Assembly: GCF_021738965.1 (NCBI RefSeq)
Contig: NZ_JAKKOQ010000008.1
Location: forward strand, 272,505-336,504
Reading direction: 5' to 3'
DNA from: Gordonia zhenghanii
Lineage (GTDB): Bacteria; Actinomycetota; Actinomycetes; Mycobacteriales; Mycobacteriaceae
DNA length: 64,000 nt
Shown here: positions 8,964 through 18,210 of the stretch, in pieces
How positions within the stretch are numbered: the first letter of the stretch is position 1
Layout: the number at the start of each line of letters is the position of its first letter
Notes under the pieces: generated by a model
The model's input: only the letters and a program-made list of their open reading frames with translations
Database searches by the model: none
Told to the model about the DNA's origin: nothing
Position numbers and translations under genes: made by a program

Positions 8964-9446
8964 CTACTCCGCTGCGTCCAACCGCTCAGCGACGTCGGCG
9001 GGAAAGCCGCCGGTGGCGATGGGACCCCAACGGGTCGGCGTGATGCGGAGGAGTGACTTGTTCTGCAGTCGCATGGCTGCCCGATACTCATCCCAGTCCG
9101 AGTGCTCGCCTGAGATGCTGCGGAAATAGTCGACGAGACCGTCCTCGGCTTCGGGCATGTCGAGCACCTCGGCGGTACCGTCCACCTGCACCCACGCTTC
9201 ACCGAACTTGTCGGACAGCACGCACACGCTGACCTGTGGGTTCCGCTTTGCGTTGGCCGTCTTGGCCCGTCCCGGGTAGGTCGCGATCACGATGCGGCCG
9301 TCGGCGTCGACGCCCGCAGTGACAGGTGACATCTGGGGAGAGCCGTCGCCGCGAGACGTGAGGAGGACCATCTGATGACGTGTGCGGACGAAGTCCAGGA
9401 GGTCGGCTAGTTCGACGGAGGATGCGGTTGCGACTGTTCGTGCCAT
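8964..9446 (-). CDS. PPOX-class F420-dependent enzyme-like protein
   Basis: 160-residue flavin/deazaflavin split-barrel protein. Features typical of the PPOX F420-dependent family are the N-terminal LLDFVRTRHQMVLLTSRGDG, SPVTAGVDADGRIVIATYPGRAKTANAKRNPQVSV and the C-terminal ITPTRWG end. It would bind F420 or a flavin and carry out a redox reaction on an unknown small molecule. Start is the ATG at 9446. It ends immediately beside the repeat cluster and converges with the SCO6745-like gene. Confidence 0.8.
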   Translation of the reverse strand: MARTVATASSVELADLLDFVRTRHQMVLLTSRGDGSPQMSPVTAGVDADGRIVIATYPGRAKTANAKRNPQVSVCVLSDKFGEAWVQVDGTAEVLDMPEAEDGLVDYFRSISGEHSDWDEYRAAMRLQNKSLLRITPTRWGPIATGGFPADVAERLDAAE

Positions 9447-9471
9447 ACCGCCCTACCCTACGGACGAGTCC

Positions 9472-10422
9472 CTATCCCTGCGGACGGTTCTGGGGCGAGC
9501 CGCCTGGTTTACCTGGACCTCCGGGAGGCGGTCCGCCGCGCCCGCCCGGCGCGGGTCCGCCTGCCTGCGGCTCGGTCTTGGTGTCGACGCCGACCGGCAG
9601 TTTCGCGACGTATCCGGATACCGCGTTGCCGGTGACCGACGCCGTCTGGAGCTTGCCGCCGTCGTCACCGAAGACGTTGTCGCTCGCCAACGTGATCTGA
9701 CTGAGGTTCTGGGCTGAGCCCGAATAGGTCGAGCGCGAGTAGACGGCATCGCAGACCTTCTTCGGCAGTGCCAACTGCGACGTCGCGATGGCCTTCGTGT
9801 GGTCGGTGATCGATCCGACGTCCGGGTACACCTCGAAGTGGATGTGCGGCCACCGGCCCATGTAGCAGCCGGGGACGATCGTCGTGAACGTCACCGCACC
9901 CTTGTCGTCGACTACCTGCACACCGCGCAGAAAGGTCTCGTTCTCGATGCCGTCGCCGTACATCGAGTACTCGCCCTGCGCATTGCAATGCCAGACGTAG
10001 ACGGCGGCCCCGGCGAACGGCTTGCCGCCGCCTGCGATGTCTGTGACGTCGAGTGTCACTGTCAACGGGACACCGTCGGCTGTCGCGCCGCCGCCCAGAC
10101 TGGAGGTGATGTCCCTGCGCACTATGCCCGACCGGTCGAGCACGTCGGGGCCGTTCGATCCGTCGCCCGGGTACGGACCCGCAGTCTCGTCGGGGATCTC
10201 GCCTGCGCTCGTCCCGGACGACGCGGCCGAGGAGCTCGACGACGAGGTGTCACCGGCCCCGTTCGAACATGCTGCGAGCAACGCCGCCGCACCGCCGGCA
10301 CCGATGAGTGCCAACACTTTTCGACGACTCGACAGGGTCTGCAGATCGAACGCGGCACCCTGATCGACGATGGGCTCGTCGGGCCGGTGCAGGGCTCGTC
10401 CTTCGTAGGTTCTGACTCTCAT
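9472..10422 (-). CDS. Exported intradiol ring-cleavage dioxygenase-like lipoprotein
   Basis: 316-residue protein. Residues about 30-56 hold a twin-arginine-like SRRKVLALIGAGGAAALLAAC segment with a lipobox (LLAAC), so it is probably exported and lipid-anchored. A serine-rich linker follows. The catalytic domain shows WHCNAQGEYSMYGDG and GCYMGRWPHIHFEVYPD, matching the Tyr/Tyr/His/His iron ligands of intradiol (catechol/protocatechuate) dioxygenases. The tail is Pro/Gly rich, as in many surface proteins. ATG 10422 is preferred because upstream sequence does not resemble the protein. An extracytoplasmic ring-cleaving enzyme is unusual; the substrate is unknown. Confidence 0.8.
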   Translation of the reverse strand: MRVRTYEGRALHRPDEPIVDQGAAFDLQTLSSRRKVLALIGAGGAAALLAACSNGAGDTSSSSSSAASSGTSAGEIPDETAGPYPGDGSNGPDVLDRSGIVRRDITSSLGGGATADGVPLTVTLDVTDIAGGGKPFAGAAVYVWHCNAQGEYSMYGDGIENETFLRGVQVVDDKGAVTFTTIVPGCYMGRWPHIHFEVYPDVGSITDHTKAIATSQLALPKKVCDAVYSRSTYSGSAQNLSQITLASDNVFGDDGGKLQTASVTGNAVSGYVAKLPVGVDTKTEPQAGGPAPGGRGGPPPGGPGKPGGSPQNRPQG

Positions 10423-10556
10423 GAGGTCGATCGTTTCACTGCTTGCTCTCACCGCACTGGACGTCAGCTGGAAGATCGCTGTGCAGAACGAAATTGTCGG
10501 TACCCGGCGATATGGTCCTCGCAAGCAAAACGCCCGCGAGCCCTGAGGAGGCCGAC

Positions 10557-11540
10557 GTGACTGTACTCACCCCCGAACAACGCGACCGTGCGCGCGGTGC
10601 ACTCCTCGGTTCAGCAGTCGGCGACGCACTGGGTGTCCCCTACGAGTTCGAGCCTGCCCTGTCGTCTACGACGGAGCCCGTGATGAAGGGCGGCGGCCTC
10701 GGCGACTTCGAGCCTGGCGAGTGGAGCGACGACACAGCCATGATGATGAGCGTGGCTCGCGCAGGAGCGCACCACGGCACGCTGTTGACCCAGACCGCGC
10801 TCGACGAAGTCGCCGACGGATTTCTCGAGTGGTTCGCGTCCGACCCGCCGGATGTCGGGAACCAGACGCGCCGCGTCCTGAGCGACTCGCTTCGGAACCG
10901 GTCGGCGACCGAGTCCATCAGTGAGACCATGCTGCGGATGTCGACCGCGCTGCGCCAGACGGGTACGAGAACTGGCGGAAACGGCGCTCTGATGCGCACG
11001 GCGCCTGTTGCTCTCGCGCACCTCGACGACCGAGATGCATTGGCGCAGGCTGCCTCAGCAGTCGCCGCGTTGACACATTCCGACGACGATGCCGAAGACA
11101 CGTGCGTCCTGTGGTGCGAAGCAGTTCGAATCGCGATCGTCGAGTCACGGATCGACGTCTACACCGGCGTCGACCTGCTCCCAGCGGAGCGTCGCGATGT
11201 CTGGATGCGCCGACTCGACGAGGCGCGCGAGAACGATCCGAAAGAGTTCACACCGAACGGCTATACCGTCACCGCACTGCAGGCTGCCGCGTCGTCCATT
11301 CTGCACGCGTCTGGCGACGGCGCAGACCATTTTCGGGACGGACTGTTCACCGCGATCCGCATCGGAGACGACACCGACACCGTTGCCGCGATCACCGGCA
11401 CGTTGCTTGGCGCGCGGTGGGGTCAGGCAGCGATCCCGACGACCTGGCAGGCCGACGTCCACGGATGGCCCGTCACTGATGGTCGTCCGTCTACCGCCGA
11501 CGACCTCGTCGGATTCGCCGACGCGCTCACCCGTGGATAG
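10557..11540 (+). CDS. ADP-ribosylglycohydrolase family protein (DraG-like)
   Basis: 327-residue ADP-ribosylglycohydrolase fold. RARGALLGSAVGDALGVPYE opens the domain, GEWSDDTAM (SDDT at residues 57-60) supplies the first metal-binding acids, and GDDTDTVAAITGTLLGA from residue 270 supplies the second pair. These enzymes remove ADP-ribose from proteins, nucleic acids or small molecules using Mg2+ or Mn2+. GTG 10557 is chosen because AGGAGG lies at 10546-10551, five bases upstream. It is divergent from the dioxygenase lipoprotein. The physiological target is unknown. Confidence 0.85.
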   Translation: MTVLTPEQRDRARGALLGSAVGDALGVPYEFEPALSSTTEPVMKGGGLGDFEPGEWSDDTAMMMSVARAGAHHGTLLTQTALDEVADGFLEWFASDPPDVGNQTRRVLSDSLRNRSATESISETMLRMSTALRQTGTRTGGNGALMRTAPVALAHLDDRDALAQAASAVAALTHSDDDAEDTCVLWCEAVRIAIVESRIDVYTGVDLLPAERRDVWMRRLDEARENDPKEFTPNGYTVTALQAAASSILHASGDGADHFRDGLFTAIRIGDDTDTVAAITGTLLGARWGQAAIPTTWQADVHGWPVTDGRPSTADDLVGFADALTRG

Positions 11541-11681
11541 CGCAGGTGAGCACCGGCGTAGAGGCCGCCCATCCGCATGTCCCGCCTCGATCGACGCCGA
11601 ACCTTACGTGAGAGTCACAAACGCGGCGGCGACTCACCGAAGTCCCCGATTCGGCATCCGCGCCGTGACACAGTGAACGCC

Positions 11682-12689
11682 ATGCGATCGACATGCGCCC
11701 TGTACATCGACGCCGGTTACCTCCTCGCCGCCGCCGCGACGCGGGTCACCGGAACGTCGCTCCGCAGCGGCATCCACGTCGAATACGTGAAGCTCATCAG
11801 TTCCCTCATCGACACCGCGCAAGAACTGTCCGGGCTGCCGTTGCTGCGGGTCCACTGGTACGACTCGGCGCGCAACGGCGTCCCCGATGCCCGGCAGGAG
11901 CGGATCGGCGAGATCCCGCGCGTCAAACTCCGGCTCGGCCGCTTCGGGATGGATGGCGAGCAGAAAGGCGTCGACCTCCGCATCGGCCTCGACCTCGTAA
12001 CGCACGCCCGCAACGACGCATCGGACGTGTTCTTCGTCCTCTCCGGCGACGACGATCTGACCGAGGCCGTCGAGGAGTCCCAGGTCCACGGCATCCTCGT
12101 CAGCCTGCTTGCCGTCCCGAACCTCGAAGGCCGGCCCCACGGCGTCAGCCGACACCTCATTCGCGCGGCAGACGACATCCACACCATCGACGGTGCGGCG
12201 ATCGACGACGCCGTCGTCAAGATCGAGCAACCGCCGGTGCCGTGTGTCGACGAACCCCTGCCCGCCGCGGCAGCGGTAACTCCGGCTCCGACGCCTAAGC
12301 CCGGGCCGAAGCCCGGCCGTCCAGCGACGAAGACTCCGCTCGACGTCGCGGCAGCAGTCCGTCAGGCCCCCGAGCCGGGGCCCGAACCCCGAGAGATCCT
12401 CGCCTACAGTTCGTCGACCGGCTCGGCCGGACACGTCATGCCCGGATACGACGCGGAACTCAGCGACGAGGTCGTCGACGGCGTAGTGGCGCGCGTGCTC
12501 TCCTCATTCCGCGAAAGCGCGACGCCGGAGACGATGGCGACGCTCGAACGGGACAAGCCGTCGATTCCCCGAGACATCGACCGCGCGATGCTGCTCGACG
12601 CGTCCGACGCCCTCGGCATGTACGACCTCGACGACGGTGTCCGATACCGCCTCCGCGCTCGGTTCTGGGAGATGTACAGCGACTCCTGA
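11682..12689 (+). CDS. NYN domain (PIN-like) putative nuclease
   Basis: 335 residues. The N-terminal half is a NYN/PIN-like domain: CALYIDAGYLLAAA near residue 5, GVDLRIGLDLVTHARN near 105, and FVLSGDDDLTEAVEESQ near 120 give the conserved acidic residues expected to bind Mg2+ in RNA-cleaving PIN-like enzymes. A Pro/Ala/Lys linker (about 195-245) leads to a small helical C-terminal domain of unknown role. Start ATG 11682; GTG 11673 is possible. It probably acts on RNA in the cytoplasm, by family inference only. Confidence 0.75.
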   Translation: MRSTCALYIDAGYLLAAAATRVTGTSLRSGIHVEYVKLISSLIDTAQELSGLPLLRVHWYDSARNGVPDARQERIGEIPRVKLRLGRFGMDGEQKGVDLRIGLDLVTHARNDASDVFFVLSGDDDLTEAVEESQVHGILVSLLAVPNLEGRPHGVSRHLIRAADDIHTIDGAAIDDAVVKIEQPPVPCVDEPLPAAAAVTPAPTPKPGPKPGRPATKTPLDVAAAVRQAPEPGPEPREILAYSSSTGSAGHVMPGYDAELSDEVVDGVVARVLSSFRESATPETMATLERDKPSIPRDIDRAMLLDASDALGMYDLDDGVRYRLRARFWEMYSDS

Positions 12690-12770
12690 CCGTTCGCACA
12701 CCCGTGCGAAGCTGTCACTCCGGTATGCGAAAATGACGTGAGCAACGGAACTGACCAGAAGGACCCGCCC

Positions 12771-13490
12771 ATGCCTCCGCGCCGCCGCTCGACCCCCGTG
12801 GCCGAGTCGTTGACACCCGACGACCTCACCAAACTGGCCACCGCGTTGGCCGACGGACGACGAGCCACCGTTTACCTTCGCGAAGCCGTTCCCAGCCTCG
12901 GCCTCGAGGAGGGAAGCTCCGCGAAGGTCGTATCGATCGCCGGCACGACAGTCACTGTGAGTCCACGCGGCGTCGACGACGAACTCCCCTACGAGGCAGA
13001 CGAATTGCGGATCACGAAGGACGCGCCCCCCAAACCCGAACCAGCCAAGAAGGCTCCGCAGCGTAAAGCGGCGCCCCGTAAGGCCGCACCTCCGGCTGTG
13101 ACGCCTGCTCCGAAACCCGCGCCGACCCCCTCTGCGCCAGCCCCGTCGTCGAGCGGTCCGGACGCCACACCCCGCCCTGCCGTCAAGCGCACACCGAGGA
13201 AGGCGACCCCGAAGAAAGCAACGCAGTCGGTCACCGTGACCGTCTACGGCACCACCGACAACGACTGGTTCGTCTCGATGACTCGCGGAGCCAAGAAACC
13301 GCCCCGATCGCGGTCCGTCACACCCGAGGCAGTCGACGCCGCCGTCCGAGAACTCGGTGACGCCACCACCCGCGACGCCGTCACATCGGTACTGAGTGCC
13401 GCTCACGAAGAGGCCCAACGCCGCGTCGAAGAGCTCAGTCGCGAACTGGCGGCCGCGAAACAAGCACTGGCAGCCCTGGAAAAGGCGTGA
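12771..13490 (+). CDS. DUF6319-like conserved protein
   Basis: 239 residues. A globular N-terminal module (LTPDDLTKLATALADGRRATVYLRE, then LGLEEGSSAKVVSI) is followed by a long Pro/Ala/Lys-rich linker (about 90-160) and a C-terminal part ending in a coiled coil (AHEEAQRRVEELSRELAAAKQALAAL). I recall this layout from actinobacterial DUF6319 proteins; their function is not known. The Lys/Pro/Ala linker resembles that of nucleic-acid-associated proteins. ATG 12771 is preferred because AGAAGGA lies at 12757-12763; GTG 12738 is an upstream alternative. It overlaps the MFS gene by four bases (GTGA). Confidence 0.6.
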   Translation: MPPRRRSTPVAESLTPDDLTKLATALADGRRATVYLREAVPSLGLEEGSSAKVVSIAGTTVTVSPRGVDDELPYEADELRITKDAPPKPEPAKKAPQRKAAPRKAAPPAVTPAPKPAPTPSAPAPSSSGPDATPRPAVKRTPRKATPKKATQSVTVTVYGTTDNDWFVSMTRGAKKPPRSRSVTPEAVDAAVRELGDATTRDAVTSVLSAAHEEAQRRVEELSRELAAAKQALAALEKA

Positions 13491-14695
13491 CACACAGCCG
13501 GTCCGCCACGACTGCTGAACAGAACACATCCCGCCGCGACGTGCTGATCGTCCTGGCGCTACTGTTCACGGTCGGTTGGGCCACCAATCATTTCGTCGCG
13601 ATGATGCCCGTCCTCCATGACGACGAGCACATCTCCGACGCGGCCCTCGAAGGAGCGTTCGCGATCTATGCGATCGGACTCCTGCCCGGACTACTCACCG
13701 GCGGCGGACTGTCCGACCGCATCGGACGACGTCCCGTGGTGCTCACGGGCGCGACGGGCGCGGCACTCGGAAATCTGCTCATGCTGATCTGGCACACCGA
13801 GCCGGGGGTGTTCGTCGGTCGGTTCATCGTCGGCCTCGGAGTGGGCCTCGCGGTCAGTGCAGGCACCGCCTGGTCCGCTGATGTCGGCGGCGTCCGCGGA
13901 ACCGTACTCGCCGGCCTGACTCTCACCTGCGGATTCGCCATCGGTCCGTTCGCCTCCGGCCTGATCGCCCAGTTCACCGACGGAGCGGCACTGATCGCAC
14001 CGTTCGTCGTCACCGTCGTCGCATCGTTGGCAGCGGTCGCAGCCGGGTTCGGAGTCTCGACCCCTCGATCCGCGTCACCCGCACAGGACGACGCCCCACT
14101 CGAGTGCGGCGACTTGCCGGCCGCCCGATCGGACAAGTCACTGTTCCGAGCGCTCGCCACCAGCCTCCCGATGTCGTTGTGGGTGTTCTCGGCGGTAGCG
14201 ACGTCGGTGGTCACGATGGCAGGCCGCATGACCGATTTCTCCGGGCCGTGGGTGCCGGGGGTCGCCGCGGTTCTGGCGCTCGGCTCCGGCGTGGTCAGTC
14301 AGGCGCTCGCGCGGCGAGGATCGTGGGGGCCGCCAGCCGGGATCGCGGGCGCACTCCTCGCGGCGACAGGCTTCGTGGTCGTCGCGGTCGGCGGATCAGA
14401 CCCGGCACCGATCGCGTTCCTCATCGCGTCGATCCTCCTCGGCGCAGGGTACGGGCTGTGCCTCCGCGAAGGGCTCCTCGACGTCGAGGAGTACGCGCCT
14501 CCGGAACGACGCGGCCTCGCGACCGGCGTCTACTACGTTGGCACCTACCTCGGGTTCGGTTTGCCGCTCCTGCTGCGCGCCGTCGAACCCTCCGTCGGCA
14601 TCGTCGGGCCACTCCTTGTGATCGCCGCCTGCGCCGCAGTTTGCGCACTCGTCCGAGCAGGGCAGATCAGATCGGGGATCCTCGCACGCCACTGA
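13487..14695 (+). CDS. MFS transporter
   Basis: 402-residue membrane protein with about 12 hydrophobic segments. The loop GGLSDRIGRRPVVL after the second segment is the major-facilitator signature, and FVGRFIVGLGVGLAVSAGTAW resembles the fourth/fifth helix region of drug-type exporters. The start GTG 13487 overlaps the stop of the upstream DUF6319-like gene, implying co-translation. Substrate and direction cannot be read from sequence. Confidence 0.85.
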   Translation: MTHSRSATTAEQNTSRRDVLIVLALLFTVGWATNHFVAMMPVLHDDEHISDAALEGAFAIYAIGLLPGLLTGGGLSDRIGRRPVVLTGATGAALGNLLMLIWHTEPGVFVGRFIVGLGVGLAVSAGTAWSADVGGVRGTVLAGLTLTCGFAIGPFASGLIAQFTDGAALIAPFVVTVVASLAAVAAGFGVSTPRSASPAQDDAPLECGDLPAARSDKSLFRALATSLPMSLWVFSAVATSVVTMAGRMTDFSGPWVPGVAAVLALGSGVVSQALARRGSWGPPAGIAGALLAATGFVVVAVGGSDPAPIAFLIASILLGAGYGLCLREGLLDVEEYAPPERRGLATGVYYVGTYLGFGLPLLLRAVEPSVGIVGPLLVIAACAAVCALVRAGQIRSGILARH

Positions 14696-14713
14696 ACCTC
14701 ACCTGGTCCCATG

Positions 14714-14749
14714 CTATGGCGGCAGAGCATTGCCGATGCGATGCCATAG
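14714..14749 (+). terminator. Possible hairpin after the MFS gene
   Basis: CTATGGC at 14714-14720 pairs with GCCATAG at 14743-14749, with an inner GGCA/TGCC pair. It sits between the MFS stop and the helicase start, so it may be a weak terminator or lie in the helicase leader. It ends 12 bases before the helicase ATG. Confidence 0.35.
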
Positions 14750-14760
14750 GCTGAACAACG

Positions 14761-17700
14761 ATGCCCGCCGCCCCGTGGAACCCCCAGCAGACCGCCCAGA
14801 TCTTGACGTTCTTCGACAAGGGAAGTCTGTCGCGGGGTCGGAGCTACGCGGAGTCGGGTCTCGTGCACGGAATCGAGTGGTCGGGCCACACGCTGTCCGG
14901 ACATTCCGAGGGCAGTCACGGGCAGACGTACCGCTGCACGGTGAAGGCTGAGTTCAAGGGTCCGCGCGCGCAGGTCTCCGCCCGCTGCACATGCCCGGTC
15001 AACACGTTCTGCAAGCATTGCGTCGCCCTCGTCGTGACAGCGACCGACACCGGTAAGCCGACGCCACAGGCGGCGTTCGCAGCGGAAGCTCAACCGCCGA
15101 AACCGCCCGCGAGCGCCCTCGAACTCAGCCGTTGGCGGACGCTCGTCGACGAGATCACCTCGCCGAAGGCGTCCGCCGAGGCTCCGACCGACCGCGGTCC
15201 GGAACTGCCGCTCGCACTTCAGTTCTCATTCGATCTCGACTCCCGCGGCCACCGTCGTGTGTACGCGCGCCCGATGACGCACGGAGCCCGCGGCAAGTGG
15301 ATCGCCTCGCGCGTCACATGGCGATCGCTGCTGACCACCAACCGGCCCGGCGACAACCACGACCCGACAGCACTCGCCCTCCTCGTCGAGATCGGCGGCG
15401 TGCTCGCCGCACGTACACAGCGGTCGACGCCGCCCGACACTCTGCCCGTCTCGTCGGCGCCCGCCCGCCTCTGGCCGCTCCTGTCTCAAGCCGCAGAGGT
15501 CGGCATCGAGTTCGTCGGTCGGGGCGGCTGGGGACAGCCGCAGACCGTCGCATACGACTCCGCGATCACGACGAGCCTGCATATCGAACGCGTCCAGAGT
15601 CATCTCGACGTCAGTGTCGCCGTCGTCGTCGACGGGCAGCCCGTACTCCCCGACCGCCTTCACCTGATCGGTTCTCCGCGCACCCACGGAGTCGCCGTCC
15701 TCGTCGACCGTCATTTGAGTCTCGGTCCGCTGAGCGAACTCACTCCTTCGGAGATGATGCTGCTCACCACATCGAACAAGCTCTCCGTCCCGGCGACCGA
15801 CGTCGAAGACTTCCGGGCGGCCCTCCCCGCCCTCATCGCCGACCGGACCGTGACGTTCGGGGACGACGTCTTCCCTCCCGACGACGTCGACGGGCCGCAC
15901 CCGGTACTGGTCGTCGACTATTCCGGGTACGGAGCCACCACACGCTGGGAGGCCGAGTACATCGCTGAAGGCGAGTCGATCCGCGGAGCACCCGACGACC
16001 ATTCGAATCCCCGCCGGGTCCGGCGCCGCAAGGACGAGCAGCGGATGTGGAAGTCGCTCGTCCCGGAGCTCGCGGACGTCGCCCAGGTCTACGGGGAATG
16101 GTTCGACGAGACCGCCGAGCACCTCATGCGACGCGTCTACCAGGCACCCAGACCGGACGACGCCACCAAACTCGTCGACCTACGCCGACGACTCGCCGAG
16201 GCGAACACCGTCGCGGAGACCGCCGACTTCCTCCCGGTCAGTCACTTCCTACGCGATTGGTCCCTCGACCCGGTCGAGGCCGCCGTCCTGTCCGGCGAAG
16301 TGCTTCCCGACCTCGTCGAAGGCGGCAAGGTTCGCGTCGAGGTGATCGGCGAGCAGCCCGACTACCGCCGCCCGGACCAAGCGCCGGTTCTCCGTTTCAG
16401 TGGCGACGCGACCACCGATTGGTTCGACCTGTCGATCGCGCTCGACGTCGACGGCCATCAGGTCCCGATCGCCGACATCATCGCTGCGCTCGCACGCGGC
16501 GAGACGCACATGCTGCTGTCCGACGACACCTACTTCCCGCTCGACACCCCAGAACTGACGACGCTGCGCGACCGTCTCACCGAGGCTCGTGAACTCGGGG
16601 ACCTCACCAGTGACGGCGTCTCGGCGTCGACGTTGAACGTCACGCTGTGGGAGGAACTGCTCGAACTCGGCGTGGTCGACGAGCAGCTCGCGGACTGGCG
16701 GGATCGGCTCGCTCGGCTCGCGATCGCCAAACCGCCTGCCCCGGTGACACCGCCCGCCAGGTTGGACGCCGACTTGCGAAGCTACCAGCAGGACGGACTC
16801 GATTGGCTCACGTTCTTGTGGGACAACGGCCTCGGCGGCATCTTGGCCGACGACATGGGACTCGGCAAGACCTTGCAGACTCTCGCACTCTTCCAACACG
16901 TCGTCGACGACGATCCGATCGCTCGCTTCCTGGTGGTCGCGCCGACCTCCGTCGTCGGCAACTGGGCGGCCGAGGTCCGACGGTTCGTCCCCGATCTGCG
17001 GGTCGCAGTGGTCGGTTCCACCGAGAAGCGCGCGGGGACCTCCCTGTCCGAACAGATCGCAGGCGCGCAGATCGTCGTGACGTCGTACGCGTTGCTGCGG
17101 ATCGATTACGAAGCGTTCGAGGACATCACGTGGTCGGGCATGGTCCTCGACGAGGCACAGTTCGTGAAGAATCGGGCGTCCAAGACCCACCAGGCGGCTC
17201 GACGTCTGCCCGCCGCGTTCAAGCTCGCGATCACCGGCACCCCGCTGGAGAACCGCGTTATGGAGCTGTGGTCCCTGGTCTCGATCGTCGCGCCGGGACT
17301 GTACAGCTCGCCGAAGACCTTCAACGAACACTTCGCCGACCCGATCGAGAAGGGTTCCGAGCCCGAGCGGCTCGCCGTCCTACGACGACGCCTGCGGCCG
17401 ATCATGTTGCGCCGCACCAAGGCTCAAGTACTCGCCGACCTGCCCGAGAAGCAAGAGCAACTGCTCCCCCTCGACCTGAACGACGACCACCGCAAGATCT
17501 ACGACACGTTCCTCGCCCGCGAGCGCCAGAACATGCTCGGCCTCCTCGACGACTGGGAGGGCAACCAGATCAAGATCCTGCGCGCCCTCACCCGCCTGCG
17601 TCAGCTCAGCCTGCACCCGGGCCTCGTCGACGAGCAGCATGCCGGGCTGGAGTCGGCGAAGATCGCCTACCTGTCCGAGCAGATCCCGATCCTGGCCGCA

Positions 17701-18162
17701 GAGGGGCACAGCGCCCTCATCTTCTCCAGCTTCACCGGGTTCCTGAAACTCGTCGCCGCTCAGTTCGAGAAAGACTGCGTCGAGTACAGCTACCTCGACG
17801 GCACGATGTCGGCAGCCAAGCGAGCCGAACAGATCGAGCAGTTCACGGCCGGGCACACCGGCGCGTTTCTGATCAGCTTGAAGGCAGGCGGTTTCGGACT
17901 CAACCTGACGGCGGCCGACTACTGCTTCATGACCGACCCGTGGTGGAACCCGGCAGCCGAAGCGCAGGCCGTCGATCGCGCCCACCGCATCGGCCAGCAC
18001 CGTGCCGTCACGGTCTACCGCATGGTGTCGACCGGCACGATCGAGGAAAAGGTCATCGACCTGCAGGAGCGCAAGCGCGAACTGTTCAACGCACTCATCG
18101 ACGACGGCGCGGCCTTCTCGGGCAAGGTCACCGCCGCCGATGTCCGCGGCCTGCTGGAGTAA
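14761..18162 (+). CDS. SWIM zinc-finger SNF2-family helicase (HepA/RapA-like)
   Basis: 1133 residues. The N-terminal SWIM zinc finger (C76, C78, C84, H86 in CTCPVNTFCKHC) is followed by a long helicase-associated region and then the two-lobed SNF2 motor. Walker A is DDMGLGKT with Lys703, the DEAH-box equivalent is DEAQ at 797-800, and the C-terminal lobe contains SLKAGGFGLNLTAADYCF and the arginine-finger motif QAVDRAHRIGQ. It is an ATP-driven double-stranded DNA translocase, likely remodelling protein-DNA complexes or RNA polymerase. It is probably monocistronic. Confidence 0.9.
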   Translation: MPAAPWNPQQTAQILTFFDKGSLSRGRSYAESGLVHGIEWSGHTLSGHSEGSHGQTYRCTVKAEFKGPRAQVSARCTCPVNTFCKHCVALVVTATDTGKPTPQAAFAAEAQPPKPPASALELSRWRTLVDEITSPKASAEAPTDRGPELPLALQFSFDLDSRGHRRVYARPMTHGARGKWIASRVTWRSLLTTNRPGDNHDPTALALLVEIGGVLAARTQRSTPPDTLPVSSAPARLWPLLSQAAEVGIEFVGRGGWGQPQTVAYDSAITTSLHIERVQSHLDVSVAVVVDGQPVLPDRLHLIGSPRTHGVAVLVDRHLSLGPLSELTPSEMMLLTTSNKLSVPATDVEDFRAALPALIADRTVTFGDDVFPPDDVDGPHPVLVVDYSGYGATTRWEAEYIAEGESIRGAPDDHSNPRRVRRRKDEQRMWKSLVPELADVAQVYGEWFDETAEHLMRRVYQAPRPDDATKLVDLRRRLAEANTVAETADFLPVSHFLRDWSLDPVEAAVLSGEVLPDLVEGGKVRVEVIGEQPDYRRPDQAPVLRFSGDATTDWFDLSIALDVDGHQVPIADIIAALARGETHMLLSDDTYFPLDTPELTTLRDRLTEARELGDLTSDGVSASTLNVTLWEELLELGVVDEQLADWRDRLARLAIAKPPAPVTPPARLDADLRSYQQDGLDWLTFLWDNGLGGILADDMGLGKTLQTLALFQHVVDDDPIARFLVVAPTSVVGNWAAEVRRFVPDLRVAVVGSTEKRAGTSLSEQIAGAQIVVTSYALLRIDYEAFEDITWSGMVLDEAQFVKNRASKTHQAARRLPAAFKLAITGTPLENRVMELWSLVSIVAPGLYSSPKTFNEHFADPIEKGSEPERLAVLRRRLRPIMLRRTKAQVLADLPEKQEQLLPLDLNDDHRKIYDTFLARERQNMLGLLDDWEGNQIKILRALTRLRQLSLHPGLVDEQHAGLESAKIAYLSEQIPILAAEGHSALIFSSFTGFLKLVAAQFEKDCVEYSYLDGTMSAAKRAEQIEQFTAGHTGAFLISLKAGGFGLNLTAADYCFMTDPWWNPAAEAQAVDRAHRIGQHRAVTVYRMVSTGTIEEKVIDLQERKRELFNALIDDGAAFSGKVTAADVRGLLE

Positions 18163-18210
18163 CCGCGCATGCCCTGTCGAGACGAGACAGTCGGCGTACC
18201 GTGAGATGTC

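Noticed and set aside
8549..9202. 217-codon minus-strand frame across the repeat cluster
   Set aside because: It consists of translated repeats plus shadow of the PPOX gene; the PPOX frame at 8964-9446 is the real one.
16249..17331. 360-codon minus-strand frame within the SNF2 helicase gene
   Set aside because: Shadow of the helicase reading frame, which has all motor motifs.
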